A DNA stretch of 64,000 bases from Tanypteryx hageni (GCA_028673005.1 CM054113.1:169429337-169493336); one strand, 5' to 3'; shown: positions 23,801 through 34,668, counted from the stretch's first letter. A program made the numbers and translations. Notes: generated by a model not told the origin, from the letters alone.

Positions 23801-26800
23801 CATGCCAATTGTATCACCAATGAAATCAGAACATGAATCCAATAAGAATGATGAGAAGGAATTAAGTTTTGCAGAAAAAAATACTTTAACTACACCAATT
23901 TTATCACCAATTAAATTGGAAGATGACAATTTTGATTTCAATGAAATATATACAGATCTGGAAGTCAAACCTGAAGGTACCTCTGTTGAAGATAGAAAGA
24001 ATGGCATGAATTTTGTAGACAAAAGTACTTCAACTACACCAATGGTACCACCAATTAAATCTAAAGAGGGAAATGCTGACTTCTTTGACAATGTAGAATA
24101 TACAGATCTTGAAGGCAAACCAGAGGATACCTCTAGTGAAGATGGAAAAAATGAATTAAATATTGTAGGCGAGAGCATCTTATCACAATCAATGGTGTCA
24201 CCTGTTAAATCTGAAAATCACAATGATGTTTTCTATGAAAATGGAGATTATCCTACACTGCAGGTTAAATCAGGGAGTATTTCCAATCAAGATGATAAGA
24301 CAGAATTAAATTATGCAGTCCAAAGTACCTCATCAACTCCAATATTATCATCAATTAAATCAGAAAATGGCAATGTTCATTTCTACGACAAAGGACATAA
24401 AATTCAGCAGGGCAATTCAGAGGGTATCTCTAGTGGAGATTCTGAGAAGGAATTAAATGTTGCAAATAATGTTATCTCAACCACAACAATTGTATCACCA
24501 GTTAAATCAGAAAATTACAATGTTGATTTCTATGACAATGAAGAATATATAAACCTGGTAGCTAAGGCTATGGGAGTCACCAATGCAGATGTTGATGAAA
24601 AATTTAAATTGGCAGCAAAAGAAGCAGGCAGTGCCATTACAGAATCTCTTCAATTTATTGGTCTTCCTTCCAGAACTAATAATAGTGAATTAGAAAATGA
24701 GAATGTCCATTCTACAACATCAAATTTTGAAGATTATAATGAGGAAGATGAAGAAATTGATAAAGATAATTATACTCTACAAAAGGGGGAAAAATATGGA
24801 ATGGTAAAAAACAATAAAGATATTACTCTTGATAAATCAATACCTACACCGGGTAATGCAAAGATTTTTGATGATAGATCCAGCAAGGATGATGACTTTG
24901 GACTTACACTTCATCCCCAAGAATATTTAGGTGGCTATACAGATAAAGTGGGCCTGTTTAGCAAAAGTGTATCATCCCAACCATCAGCATCACTTTACAT
25001 ACCAACAAATGATGGGGATTTCCATGACACTGACTCATTCATCAATGTCACCAATGATACAGGTTTATTTACTGAGGATCTTGATAGCAATTATAGCAAG
25101 GGTGATGAAAATATATCACCTGAACTAATTGTACCACATGAGTATGATAGCAAAGTTACCCAAGCAAACCTTCTAGAAAATTCATGCAATAAAAGTGATT
25201 ACCCAATTTTCTCTTCAAAGCATGAAGATTCAGAAGAAAGTTCCATTGGCCAGCTGAATTTGAATATAATAGTTATTGTTCCTAACCCAAAAGTATCACT
25301 TACTGCAACAGGAGATAATAGTTTTTATAATAATAAAGAATTTAGCATTGTTAAGGATAATGAAGGCATTTCAATTGCTGAGGATAGTTCTGGAACATTA
25401 CTCAGTATTCACAATGGAACTGAAAACATTCCTAGTATTTACATAAAGAAAAGCAAATCAAAGCCAATGGATATAAAAGAGAAGATTATTCCAGATGCTG
25501 AGAATCAGCAGGCAAATTATAATACTAATATTTTTTCAGTAATTTTATCAAGTATATTATCTCAACCAATTTCATTTAAACCACATTTTTTCAACAAGGA
25601 TACCAATTATAAAAGTAATAGAAGTGAAACATTTAATGGCCATCTAATTAAAGATAATGAATTTAATTTTCAGAAAATTATTTCTAAAATTTTGAATAAA
25701 GATGTACCAGATGGTGATAAAGATATGCTTTTGGATGTTGTTTCCACAGAAAGAAGCAACATGACACAGATTTCCAATGGTACAGCATATTACTTTCCAT
25801 TTTCATCAAGTTTCTCTGACAAAATGGGTAGTGACAATGAAACATCACTGGAAAACAAAGAGCTCAAATTATTAAATGAAAATTCAATGCATTCATTTGA
25901 TACAGATATGGACCTGAGAATTTCTTCTGAATCATATGATCATGTACCAAATGTTGAAAATAGAAAAACACAAAATGAACCAGCAAATAACCCCATTTAT
26001 CCAGATGAAACTTCAGCCACATTACAAAGCAGTAACATAGCTGTGATGGGATCAAATATTTCACATTCAAAAGATGAGGGAATGATTATGTATCCTGCTC
26101 TCAAAACCCCAAATGACTCATTAATCAAATTATCCCAAATAAAGGATGATGAAAATGATTCAATAAACATGGAAAGAGAGGATATAAAGTCATCATCTTC
26201 TTTTGTCTCTATTGGAGATGGCAAAAACTTAACAAAGACATTTGATTTAGATAACACTATAAATAATGGAGGTAAAAAAGATGATCTCTTTTTATCAAGC
26301 AATATTAATGAAGTCATATTGAAAAGCTATGGAGGTGTTGATCGGGTAACAGATATTTCAGGATTGCCTGCTCATGAAGAAACTCTTTCTGCTATGCCAC
26401 CAAATAGTACCACATCTGCCACAGAATTAGATCCAGAGGGAAGTGATGATTATCGCTACTTTACGCCATTGTCCTTGGAAGAAATGGCAGCTTCCTTTGA
26501 CAGTGAAACAAAGAATATGAATGACAAAGTTTCTAATAAATACTCCTCCCCAACATATTCTAAAATTTACAATCAAGATATTGAGGCTAATAAGAAGTTT
26601 GTTGGCTTGGTTTCCACAGTGGATAGCATAATAGCATCAGATTTTGATGGTAAGGATGAATCATTTCCTTTCAGTTATTCAGCTAGCACTACAGAGAGGA
26701 ATTTAAAAAAAATAGATGGTGAATATGACATAAAGACAGAATACCAAAGAAAAAAAACATTTAAAAATTATGATGAAATTTTATCTAAGGAATATGACTC

Positions 26801-28445
26801 TATTGTGGAAGGCACAATTCTAAAACATTCTACTGATTCAAGTATATATGTTGCTACTACAGAAAAAGATACTTTAAATGTATCAGACAGTTCATCTAAT
26901 GGAGGCATTGAGATAGACACATTAAATAGCAATGACATATTTTCTGGAATGTCACCAGTTTTGAATGTTCAAGAGAAAGGAAAAATTGTACTTACTCCCA
27001 TGACAACAAATAGTGACTTTTTATTTGAAGAGACAGAGTCAGGTTCAACTGAAAAAGAAGAACCATCATCTTCATATGATGGCATCTCTTCTGAAAGCAG
27101 TATATCAATGCCAGCGACATACAGGTTATATGATTCTAGCACAAGTCACTTTAATATTGTATTACCAAATAAAAATAATGTAGATAAAGAATTACAAACA
27201 GATAATATCATACCAGCATTTAAAAGTAATAGTGAGGACACCACATCATATAAGGATGAGATATTAGAAACAGACAATTGTTACGAAACTAGTCCAGAAA
27301 ATTTAGGCAAATATGATTTTAATAGACAAGACTCTTCCACAATTATCATTCTCCCTAAAGATGATTCAGACTACTTTGATGAATATGAGGATGAAAATGA
27401 AATTATAACCAATGGACATTATACACAAATTGACAGCAATGATGATGAATCAGGCAGTGTTAGCACTTTGAGGATTTTAGATGCTCCTTTATATAGCCAG
27501 AAACCAATAAATAATTATGAAGGAAGTGCAAAAAGCTTAGAATCTTTTAGAGAAAAAAGTAGTGATGGTTACTATTCATTATCACCCTCTCAATATGCTG
27601 GCCCAGTTAATAATGAAATATCCAACAATTTAAATCCTGAAAATCAAGGATATGACTACATTAGCACAACTGACTCTAACTCAGTTGTTACTTCAACAGC
27701 TGGCACTGAGTATTACTTGTATTCACCAAGTGAAGCCTATTTTCCTGAAGTTGATACACCTAATAACCTTTTTAATGCTGAGTCAGTACAGCAAATACCT
27801 AGTACTTCAAATTTTGTGGGAATTGAAAACCCAATGGTTTTAGAAAAGAAAAAAGGAGAAAGTACCATAGGTGCAGCTGAAGCAAGCTTTTTAGAAGAAG
27901 AAGTACAGCATGAAAGAAGAGATGAAAGTAAAAAAAAGCATATGGAATCATCCACAAGCTTTCCTTTAGTGAGTGCTAATGATGCCTATAATTCCTATCC
28001 AGAACTGCAAATTACCACAGAAGAATTTAAAGAGTTATTAATGGGCTCAAAAAAGATAGGCATTGATAATTATTTAGATAGGAATCCAATCTCAGTTGAA
28101 GGAAAGGATTCCAAATTGAATGAAATTGGTACAAAAGTTGAATCAAAAACTCAATTGTCAAACATTATGAATACACTTGATAAGCTCAGAGAAAATCCTT
28201 CCCAAGATGGAAATAGGTCAGATTCACTGCCCTCTCCTAAGAATAGTAAGATGTTGAAGAAAGCCAAGGCAGAAGCTTTAATTTCAAGTTTGATAAAAAT
28301 TTTGGACAATTACAAGAGAGAGATTGAAATTGCTGATTTGGCCGATCATTACCATCCATGTGATAAAATTTGTGAGCATTATGTCATTGAAAGACTAAAG
28401 ATTATAATATCAATCATTCATTGGTTGCGAGATAATATGATATAA
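17886..28445 (+). CDS. Giant secreted repeat protein, unknown family
   Basis: A single 10.56-kb frame in AT-rich DNA, 3,519 codons from the first ATG. The second ATG (17907) has a better context (A at -3, G at +4) and starts MELFNPTSLLLISLFWPICL, a signal-peptide-like segment, so about 3,512 residues is likely. Residues 158-199 hold 11 Cys, including CCCCPC, CEC, CKC and CAHC. Residues about 790-2215 hold some 29 degenerate repeats of about 50 residues. They follow the plan STTPI-SP-KSEDDN, VDFYDNEEYTDLEGKPE, then a SNKD-EKELSFAGK-like linker. The rest is acidic and rich in Ser, Thr, Asn and Glu, with few Cys and many N-x-S/T sites. The last 45 residues look folded (LADHYHPCDKICEHYVIERL). No transmembrane segment follows the N-terminus. 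I recognise no family. An extracellular matrix, cuticle, silk or egg-coat role is only inference from composition. No close AATAAA was seen after the stop; the nearest is at 29549. Confidence 0.85.
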   Translation: MVIGCFSMELFNPTSLLLISLFWPICLPYYLHENRIRTLPVTYPGSVIKWGRQYAYPPKFRIFPYKVKTTRCMHGISNSCSEFQDMSHVEHDPILLWNFIQLPPHHLMKRCPPNKFKLKRPIRKPLLLPALQLPLSKGALYDKSKEFHPPLAYRPVNCCCCPCSKNSPRPKEIITDFCECKSTEGDKTYTCKCLKCAHCRGVLLRRPLEENWKSEKLMVQAVKDLKERFDSKFGKGIRANPATNIALCTHKKYNYRKYLGKNNELYSANYPPGTNSLPVRIHESPFMQASFIDRENHEENYEWNQNESLDQIQEDGSLFRIRPSTQSLHHDNPFYGRGWDGVQGLKDDGIYSNSIHENSELPILLEESDNDLEKAIPNPLIIFEKNKDIPKGNIHKESHKFDEEWRELALDEPQLAKTANEGIWKVDKPVKDKNLLMDSINFNPCDDGPNNKNNKFKVKEPNIKDFIIPQRTATNKYNIIVENNVSGEIKAKDSQEFHLGEKKINIKTKFQENNKYSPKLGLDRALNNFNKGVKKLVNLGFLQQSAKGDLEKYKPKHVVEEINIPKPDRIVSKTHMPLGILQECEILKENEKFEFSNRLQSLGNAKTILECHEKEYEEFLSQSTKKEDCSEEEEKFNENDYGQHEVEGNGTKETLEDFELDRNFIKVTKHPKVSDEETSREEYKERDKILTSENVVFPSENQPSEETHLGKWESSTEIMELENRKYDPQQTAPQYIEEDNKKINDNQQKSEVKANKKNLPIKENENILGLDEENFSSQQIVSPIKTEEKNIDFHDTEIHKVLKGKSEKIFKEDRTKELNFIAKTTSSQTMVFPISLEHKNVDYYGNEEYAEQKEKTEKISNMDNNRESSFVGKATSTTRIVSPNKSENDKADFYDNEIYSDLKGKLEDTFDKDRKKDLNFEGRSTSTTPIVSPITSKDDNDDFYNIEEYTNLEKKPEFTSKMDAEKELSFSGKSTTTPIKSEDSNFDFYDNKEYTHLEGKLEDVSDEDRKKDLNWAGGSISINPILSPIKLKNDKVDFYEIDKYTDLEGKPEHGPNKDAEKESSSPGKSTSTAPTASKNTSEDDSFDFYDSEEYTDLEVKPVHGSTKNTEKDLRFAGKNSSTTPILSPFKSEDDKVDFYDDKEYTYLKGKPESEANKNAEKELSFAGKSTLPKPSVSSLKYDDVYFDDNERYTNPNVKAENIFVEDRRNGINLVDMSASTTPIVSQIKSEDDNVDFYDNEEYTDMEGIPEKIFNKDVGAELSFAGKTTSATQIVSPNKSEDENVSFYDKEEYTDLEVKLVNESTKNAEKELRFGGKNYSTAPVISPIKSEDENVDFYDKEEHTDLEITPEHESNKTDEKEKSFERKNTITNTISSPIKSENLNVNFYDNEEHTDLGGKLDDTSNYDRGKDFSFAGQSTATTPIISPNESEEENVDFYVNEEYTNLKENSESTSSTGAMKEISFVGKGISTTPIISPIKSKDDNFDFYDNEEYTDLEGKLENVSNEDIKKDLNFASQRTSTTIPIVSPNKSEDDNVDFYDNEEYTNLKEKSEFTSSTGAMKEISFFGKGISTTPIISPIKSKDDNFDFYDNEEYTDLEGKLENVSNEDIKKDLNFASQSTSTTIPIVSPNKSEDDNVDIYDNEEYTDFEGEPEHTPNKNAERELSFAGQSTSSTQIVSAIKSKDDEVDFYDIDEYTDLEGKPKNTSNTDAEKEISSPDKNTSTIPIASPNKSEKKNVDFDGIEEYTGSEGRPQNVSNKDTENELSLAGKDTTTTPILSPSKSEDDNLDFYDNEEYADLKGELKIASDEVRKKYFIYASQSTSSTDIVSPNESKDGNVDFYDNEEYTDLKGKPEQEANENAEKKLNFAGKSTSTTLIVTPIKMEDGHFNFNNNEKYTDPEVKPENTFVEDRKNHINLLGKSSSTTPIISPNKSEDDNVDFYDNEGFTDLEEKPEKISSKGVEGELNSSEKTISTMPIVSPMKSEHESNKNDEKELSFAEKNTLTTPILSPIKLEDDNFDFNEIYTDLEVKPEGTSVEDRKNGMNFVDKSTSTTPMVPPIKSKEGNADFFDNVEYTDLEGKPEDTSSEDGKNELNIVGESILSQSMVSPVKSENHNDVFYENGDYPTLQVKSGSISNQDDKTELNYAVQSTSSTPILSSIKSENGNVHFYDKGHKIQQGNSEGISSGDSEKELNVANNVISTTTIVSPVKSENYNVDFYDNEEYINLVAKAMGVTNADVDEKFKLAAKEAGSAITESLQFIGLPSRTNNSELENENVHSTTSNFEDYNEEDEEIDKDNYTLQKGEKYGMVKNNKDITLDKSIPTPGNAKIFDDRSSKDDDFGLTLHPQEYLGGYTDKVGLFSKSVSSQPSASLYIPTNDGDFHDTDSFINVTNDTGLFTEDLDSNYSKGDENISPELIVPHEYDSKVTQANLLENSCNKSDYPIFSSKHEDSEESSIGQLNLNIIVIVPNPKVSLTATGDNSFYNNKEFSIVKDNEGISIAEDSSGTLLSIHNGTENIPSIYIKKSKSKPMDIKEKIIPDAENQQANYNTNIFSVILSSILSQPISFKPHFFNKDTNYKSNRSETFNGHLIKDNEFNFQKIISKILNKDVPDGDKDMLLDVVSTERSNMTQISNGTAYYFPFSSSFSDKMGSDNETSLENKELKLLNENSMHSFDTDMDLRISSESYDHVPNVENRKTQNEPANNPIYPDETSATLQSSNIAVMGSNISHSKDEGMIMYPALKTPNDSLIKLSQIKDDENDSINMEREDIKSSSSFVSIGDGKNLTKTFDLDNTINNGGKKDDLFLSSNINEVILKSYGGVDRVTDISGLPAHEETLSAMPPNSTTSATELDPEGSDDYRYFTPLSLEEMAASFDSETKNMNDKVSNKYSSPTYSKIYNQDIEANKKFVGLVSTVDSIIASDFDGKDESFPFSYSASTTERNLKKIDGEYDIKTEYQRKKTFKNYDEILSKEYDSIVEGTILKHSTDSSIYVATTEKDTLNVSDSSSNGGIEIDTLNSNDIFSGMSPVLNVQEKGKIVLTPMTTNSDFLFEETESGSTEKEEPSSSYDGISSESSISMPATYRLYDSSTSHFNIVLPNKNNVDKELQTDNIIPAFKSNSEDTTSYKDEILETDNCYETSPENLGKYDFNRQDSSTIIILPKDDSDYFDEYEDENEIITNGHYTQIDSNDDESGSVSTLRILDAPLYSQKPINNYEGSAKSLESFREKSSDGYYSLSPSQYAGPVNNEISNNLNPENQGYDYISTTDSNSVVTSTAGTEYYLYSPSEAYFPEVDTPNNLFNAESVQQIPSTSNFVGIENPMVLEKKKGESTIGAAEASFLEEEVQHERRDESKKKHMESSTSFPLVSANDAYNSYPELQITTEEFKELLMGSKKIGIDNYLDRNPISVEGKDSKLNEIGTKVESKTQLSNIMNTLDKLRENPSQDGNRSDSLPSPKNSKMLKKAKAEALISSLIKILDNYKREIEIADLADHYHPCDKICEHYVIERLKIIISIIHWLRDNMI
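20240..24580 (+). repeat. Array of about 29 coding repeats, about 150 bp each
   Basis: Units are anchored on GATTTCTATGACAATGAAGA, coding DFYDNEE. Spacing is mostly 144-153 bp (for example near 20990, 21140 and 21290), and length changes keep the frame. One unit near 23825-23860 has lost its DFY core. The copies are diverged, except for a near-identical two-unit block at 22196-22801. Confidence 0.9.
22196..22801 (+). repeat. Recent 303-bp two-unit duplication in array
   Basis: The block starting ATGAAGAATATACAAATTTA at 22201 recurs at 22504, 303 bp (101 codons) later. The two copies differ by only a few bases, far fewer than other neighbouring units. Confidence 0.85.
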
Positions 28446-31400
28446 ATTTGGCTATCATTAATATTTATCTTTTATCATATATTTATCTATTTATTGAATT
28501 ATATATAAATAATAATTAATCATAAAATGTGACTTTATGTTTTATTATATAGAGTACAATGCATTCTGTCAAAGACAAAGTAGCTGGTATAATAATATTA
28601 GTTGATAGAGAGTATAAAGTAGGAATTATAAATAGTGAGCAGATTACTTTTTGAGTAGTGACATTTGAATTGAAATTTTCACAAAAGAGTAAATTATGTA
28701 CTTACAAACAAAAATGAACCAGAGCAGTGTTTTTTAATACAAAATTTGAGCTCATCATCCTTCATATCATCTGTTAAAATAATGCTAGCCAATGGCTTTA
28801 TTTTCTGTAACATAAAGTTTTACTTGACACATTTTTGTTGTAAAGTAAAAACTCTATGGATAAGTTAAATCTTTGGTAAGAAAGGTACTGAATATGGTAG
28901 TGATAAAGATTATTAATTAAAATAGTCAGAGTATCCTGACACCTGAAAGACTTTGGCTAATTATGATTAGCAAAAGTTTACAAAGTTATGCTTCAAATTT
29001 ATGGAGCTGCTAATCCAAAGAAAAGCTTGGAGAAGTCCTCATTACTAAACCCAGCTATCTACTTGCCAAATTCTGTCAGATTAACTAGCATCTGTTGTCA
29101 GCTGTGAATGGGTATTAAGTCAGGCATGATACAAGGTGGATGGATGCACTTCCTTCATGCACACAACTTATCCTTTCTAAACATAGTCATTTTGGGCTTC
29201 TTGAATTTTTCAATGTATTTTTTGAGATTATAGTGTGATTTTTTGCAGACAAAGGAATATTTTTGTATTATGTGTAGTAATTGTTGGAATTATTTATACT
29301 GAAACAAATAGATTTTGAAGATAAATGTTTGCTTATTTATCCAGAAAATATGCTATTCTTATTTTCAATCAGGGGCAAATCCATTTTTACATGCTAAAGA
29401 AAAATATTTTTTTATATTTGATGCATAAATTTGATATTTTGTACTTCTTACATCTGCTGATTTCCTTAGGATATTAAATCATTACTACTATCCCCTCTTT
29501 TACGATAATTGATTCTTCTAGATCTCACATGTAGTAAAGTAAATTTTGAATAAAGTTGTATTTTCTTAATGATTAATTGAGATTTATTTATTACTCTATT
29601 TTGATATCCTTCCAATTACATGCAACTAGTATTTCATAAATTTTTATTTTATTTTAATAAATCAATACGTGTAATAACCTAAATTACAGTATATCAAGGC
29701 TAAGAGGAAAAATACTCACTAAATAGATAAACAATAATATTTGATCAGCACAAGTTCAAATGTGGAAGTAGTCATCTACTTGAGATTAAAAACAAACTTT
29801 TCAGCTAAGAAATTATTATAGATTTGAATTTTTTAGTCAAATTAATACCAAGTATCCAAAGAAATCTAATACATATGAAGGCAGTACAGTAAAGAGATCT
29901 AATATGGGATAAAGACCAATTTATTATAATAAATAAAATGTATTTAAAATGTCCAAGGCCAGATTAAGGGACTCATGGGCCCTGGGCACACAATTTTTCA
30001 GAGACCATCCCACCACAACCCACATTTAGTGCCTGGGGCCTCCATGGGGTCCCTATAATGATGGGATTCTGGCACAACTGTGCCACTGTACCCAGGTAAA
30101 TGTAGCATTGAAATGGCCAAAGTTATGGAAATATTGCCTTATAGTTGTTTATATCATTTGTGTTTAACCAAGGATATTATTGAGGTCAACTTTTATAGTA
30201 AGTTATTTATAATTTAAATTGTGAAATGTTTAAAATTATAAATAACTGTGAGGTGAGAATGTTACAGAGTCAGCATCAATGGAGATAAATAGGGTGACCT
30301 CATGCCTACCTTATTTCTTTCCAAAGATCAGCTTGGTTCTGGGCCATCATTAAATTACTTTAACAGAGAATTATTGAGCTTGTCTTATGGTTAAAAACAA
30401 AAATGTGCTCTGATGTGACTCTATCTAGCATTAATAACATCAACATTGTACATACTAAGCAACACTTGCAATTGATATAAAATAATATAGGCTCACAAAA
30501 TGGATCAAATTTACAGACATGTCTGGACATGGACAAACAGACCATGCAACTGCTGATTCTGAGAACAAAACACACCATGGTGGTGTTGCCAGTTGCCAAT
30601 AAATTTATGAAAAATCAAATGTGTATTTTTGCTACATTGTTGCGGCTATTGGAGATACTTAAGATAAATATCTATTTTTTCATATTTTATTCTTAAGTGC
30701 TTATTTTTTAACCATCATTGAAATACACACCCAAATTTTCATTTTAAAAGTGTATAAATTTTCTAAATTTTTACTATTATATAAAGAGATTAAACCAAAA
30801 ATATTTTATACGAAGTGATATATGAGAATGCATGCATTAGAAACAAGAAAATCTTTTTCATGCCTGAAACAATAAAACCTTATTTTTAAACCTGATAATG
30901 CTCCATTAATTTGTTTACCAATTTTTCTCTATCATTGATGAACTATGAACTAAAAGTGGCATTTATGGTATGAGAATTCCTTGGAATGACTAACACATAC
31001 TAAAACATTCCCTGTCAATATAAGTAATCAATTCGGGACATCAATGGGAAACCAGCATGCATTAGTTCTGGTTTGGACATCTTGTTCAATAATTTGTTGA
31101 AGAATTTTGGACCAGAGTAAGTATGGAATATAATTCAGTAGACTATTTAAAAATTCCACTGTTCTTTTGCCATTTGGGTCAATGCATCTAAATCAAGTGG
31201 CATTTTCCACTATGACTGTTATGAAGACCAAATAGAAGTGCCTCCACCTAGACTGAGCTTAAATTTTATCTCATTACTTCTACTTGAAAAAAAAACTGTA
31301 GGTCACCAACACAATTTTTTGAAGTTGGTTCAATTTTCTTCAAGATATATTTACAATTTACTTCTGGTCTATACTTAAATCAAGGTATGCTTTTATTCTA

Positions 31401-31520
31401 AATTGTTATTGTGTGTAATATTAAAATGGCAAACACAGCCTTATTGTAATAAAATAACATTTCTTATTATACATGTCCTTATTGTAAGCTGCAATGAAAG
31501 AATAACATTTATCTTGCAAG
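28446..31520. other. Intergenic, no gene recognised
   Basis: AT-rich. 29953-30110 is a GC-richer patch (GGGCCCTGGGCACACAATTT, CCTGGGGCCTCCATGGGG) that resembles a decayed hAT-type MITE but has no clear paired ends. AATAAA words at 29549 and 29929 are possible poly(A) signals. The minus frame at 30360-30599 has no conserved feature. Confidence 0.4.
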
Positions 31521-33375
31521 TACAGGCACCCCTCACTGTATGTCCTTCCAATTTTCATCTTTTCGCATTTCTCTTATCCATCCATTGCAATACAGGTAAC
31601 TTTGATCTTTTGGCTGATTATTGTTCATCTGCCATAACTGACCACAGTAAGTCAGCCACACTCACATCAGTGCTGTTGTTCGTTCTGTCTTACTTTGTGT
31701 TTTGGCACAATTTTTTTCTTGTTGACTGCAATCTTGAGCTCTGTCTGTGATTAGTTTATTCAATCTAAACCATTTGTAATGACTTCAAAAAGGGAAAGTG
31801 ACATTCCTGAAACTGTGAGTAAAAGATCAAGGAAAGGTGTAAACTTAGAAGTGAAGTTAGGCATAATTAAACAATGTCAGAAGAGTGAGAATGCTGCAAA
31901 TATTGATAGAGATCATGCCTTGCAACCTATCATGGTAAGGAGCATAATTATTGATGCCGAAAAATACAAAGGCTATGCTAAGGAAGCAATTTCTGCAACT
32001 GTAATGAAAGCAGCAAAAGGTAATGATAACTTGATGGTAAAGGTGGAAAGACTATTGACTATTTGGATTTAAGATCAGGCAAAAAATACATGCCCCTGAG
32101 TACCATGCTGCATTCAAGAAAATGTTTTAAGACAGAGGACTTAAAAAATAACTTTGGTGATAATTCTGAGATATAAAATTTGATGCTAGCAGTGGTTGGT
32201 TTGAATGTTTTAAAAAGAGAAGTGGAATTCTTAGTATGAAATATTTGGGAGAGACTGCAAATGCCAATATGGATCAGGCTACTAGGCAAATGTTAAGCAA
32301 ATTATAAAGGAAAAGGGTTACACTGTAAACCCTTGTTAACATGAATTCCAAGGTAGAATAAAATCATGTGTTTGTCTTAACCGAGTTTGTGATAACCAAA
32401 TTATACATGAAAAACAGAGAGAAGGATCTCTCCGTGTTCTTAAACCCCTTATCTGGGGGACAGTGTCAGCAATGACCCAACAAATGAGAAAAGAGCAATA
32501 CAATAGCTCAGCCCTTTGGTGTCTATGCCGGGGGTTTTCCCAAACTTCTAACACATTCTTCTCCATGGCAGATGCCCCATGGAGCACTTAAAACAAAGAT
32601 TTGAGATCTTCTTCTTCTTACTTTGGGGGAGGGTTTCAGTAATGACGGTTGCAAACCAGAGTTATTATTCTATGAATTTTAATTTCTCTCCCTTGCTATT
32701 TTTGTTAGTATTTCATCGCTGGTCATTGGAGGAAGATCGAGACAGTGCTGGTGCTTTGAATTTGCTTTGTGCAGGTTTCTTTCCCATGTGATCTAATTCC
32801 AATTAAAATTCTTGGTTTTTAGAGTTATACCACCTGGTACTCCACATGCGTTTTCTAAGAGGTATGTACCTTTTCCATATTAGTAGGTTTATCTTAAACA
32901 ATAAAAATTTTGAGCTATCTTGTTGTCTCCGATATAACGCTATCCCGAAATTAGCACAAAAGTGAAAATAGCAAAAAATTTTATTGTAGGTTTCGGAGCT
33001 GAATCTATAGAAACTAGTGGCGATATTCACAAAGTTTATCACATGCACTGTAAGTTATTGACCTTGTATTACATTAATAAGCTCATTGCGCGTCATAAAT
33101 CTGATCATTCTTAAGGAAATTAAATGCTTGAAATTCGAATTTAACACGACCCGCATTTGTATATTTTCAGAATCTTTGTTTTTTACAGTGCAGACATTTT
33201 TTGTCAACTTTCCAATGGAAAGTATTGGTATAATAAACGAAATAATAAATTTTTTGATTCTCTTCCTAAAAAATTAGATGGTAGTAATTCGCATCGCCGT
33301 TTAGAGCAACGGAAACTTTTCATTGAATCATTGGTCTGTATCACTTTATTTATTCTTGTGTACTTTGATCTAATA

Positions 33376-33568
33376 CAGTAAACCCATGAAAAGCAAAATC
33401 TCATGGGACTCGACTAAATTTCCGTGTTTCACAGATCTTCCTCCTTGAGCAGGTTATAATAGTCATTTTTCATCAAAATGGAGGAATAGGAATAAAACTC
33501 CTTCAATCTTTCTAAATTTCCATCTTTTACAGGTTTTCATCTTATGTAGTTTCTGCCTTTCTTTACTG
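33376..33568. mobile_element. Nested 193-bp pogo-like MITE
   Basis: It starts CAGTAAACCCATGAAAAGC and ends CCTTTCTTTACTG, with TA on both sides (33374-33375, 33569-33570). The inverted ends match well only over CAGTAAA. It has no coding capacity. Confidence 0.55.
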
Positions 33569-34546
33569 TATAAGGTAATTTAGTCTAGTGTATGTGATGG
33601 GGTTAAAGCAAGTTTAATCGTAAGAAATTCAATAGGTAAAATTTATTTCTAGTGCAAAACGTTTTTCAAGTGCATTTGTATTAGGTTTTATGGGACAAAA
33701 TCGATATCTTTGCAATTGCAAGCTCATTTTCTGTAGGCAGCATTCTGTGGAAAAAAGGTTAAAGAGTAAAACCTTCAGGATAGTGAAAAACAGCTGCCCT
33801 GTTTTTTGTAATGGTGTGAAATTGATTTCTGAATTAATTAATCTTTTATTAAACAAGAGGAGTATTGTATATTATAATTGATTCCATCTATTGGAGCATT
33901 AATAAATGCATTAAAGAAACAAAATTCACACCCTTACTATCTGTGTCTACAGGCTGTAATCACATAATAAAGACTTTGCTAAAGAAAATCAGGATCAATT
34001 CGTGAATCACTGTAAGTGTTGTTATGATTTTAACATAAATATCGATTTCTTGATGTTTAGGCTTCTTATTTTTAGAAGCAACTGACGTGATTTTTGAACA
34101 GCAAGCTCAACTCAACTCAAAATTATTAAAAACTATTTAAGGTCGACAATGTCGCAAGTGAGACTATAAAATTTAGCAATGATGTCCATAGAACATGAAC
34201 TGTCTGATATGTTGAATGTACATGACATAATAAAAAGATTTCCTGCTTATGAAGTCAGGAAAGTGGTGTCTTAAATAACATATAATTTATTTGTTAATGA
34301 GTGTTGATTTAATACTCTAATCGTTAATTCTGTTTAGTAAATTTTAGTATAAAGAATATTAGTGTAAATCATTTTTACTTTCTTCTAACAATAAAAAGTT
34401 TTTCTTTCTTGTAAACTCTTCTATGTAAATGCAATTTTTGTTGACAAACTATATTGTAAATTGATGGAATGATATGATCCGAAGATCCTATGCAGACAGG
34501 CATAAGCTGTGAAAGATGGAACAATTTTTGAAACGAGAAAAAAGTC

Positions 34547-34617
34547 TGCTATGACCGGGAATTGAACCCGGGTCTTCCACTTGCCGGGCGGATATTCTAC
34601 CTCTGAACTATCGTAGC
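34547..34617 (-). tRNA. tRNA-Gly-like sequence, copy 1 (anticodon GGC)
   Basis: A 71-nt sequence identical over its whole length to copy 2. The cloverleaf folds: a 7-bp acceptor stem with one C-A mismatch, D-arm GTTC-AGAGGTA-GAAT, a 5-bp anticodon stem, and T-arm CCGGG-TTCAATT-CCCGG. The body is that of tRNA-Gly, but the loop CCGGCAA puts GGC at the anticodon (Ala-type) and C where U33 is universal. A T6 run follows on the coding strand. It is probably a tRNA-derived pseudogene or SINE head, not a translating tRNA. Confidence 0.5.
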
Positions 34618-34668
34618 AAAACATTTTCTCTCGTGTTCTCCGTGTTCAGAAACGAGAGAAAATGTTCT

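Noticed and set aside
23699..24178. A 159-codon open frame antisense to the repeat array
   Set aside because: It is the mirror of the repeated plus-strand codons, as are the other antisense frames at 22696-23584. It shows a Ser/Phe/Leu pattern produced by the complement.
20240..24580. Repeat array as a possible CRISPR or satellite
   Set aside because: The units are about 150 bp, diverged, in frame and without short constant repeats and unique spacers. It is a coding repeat in an animal gene.
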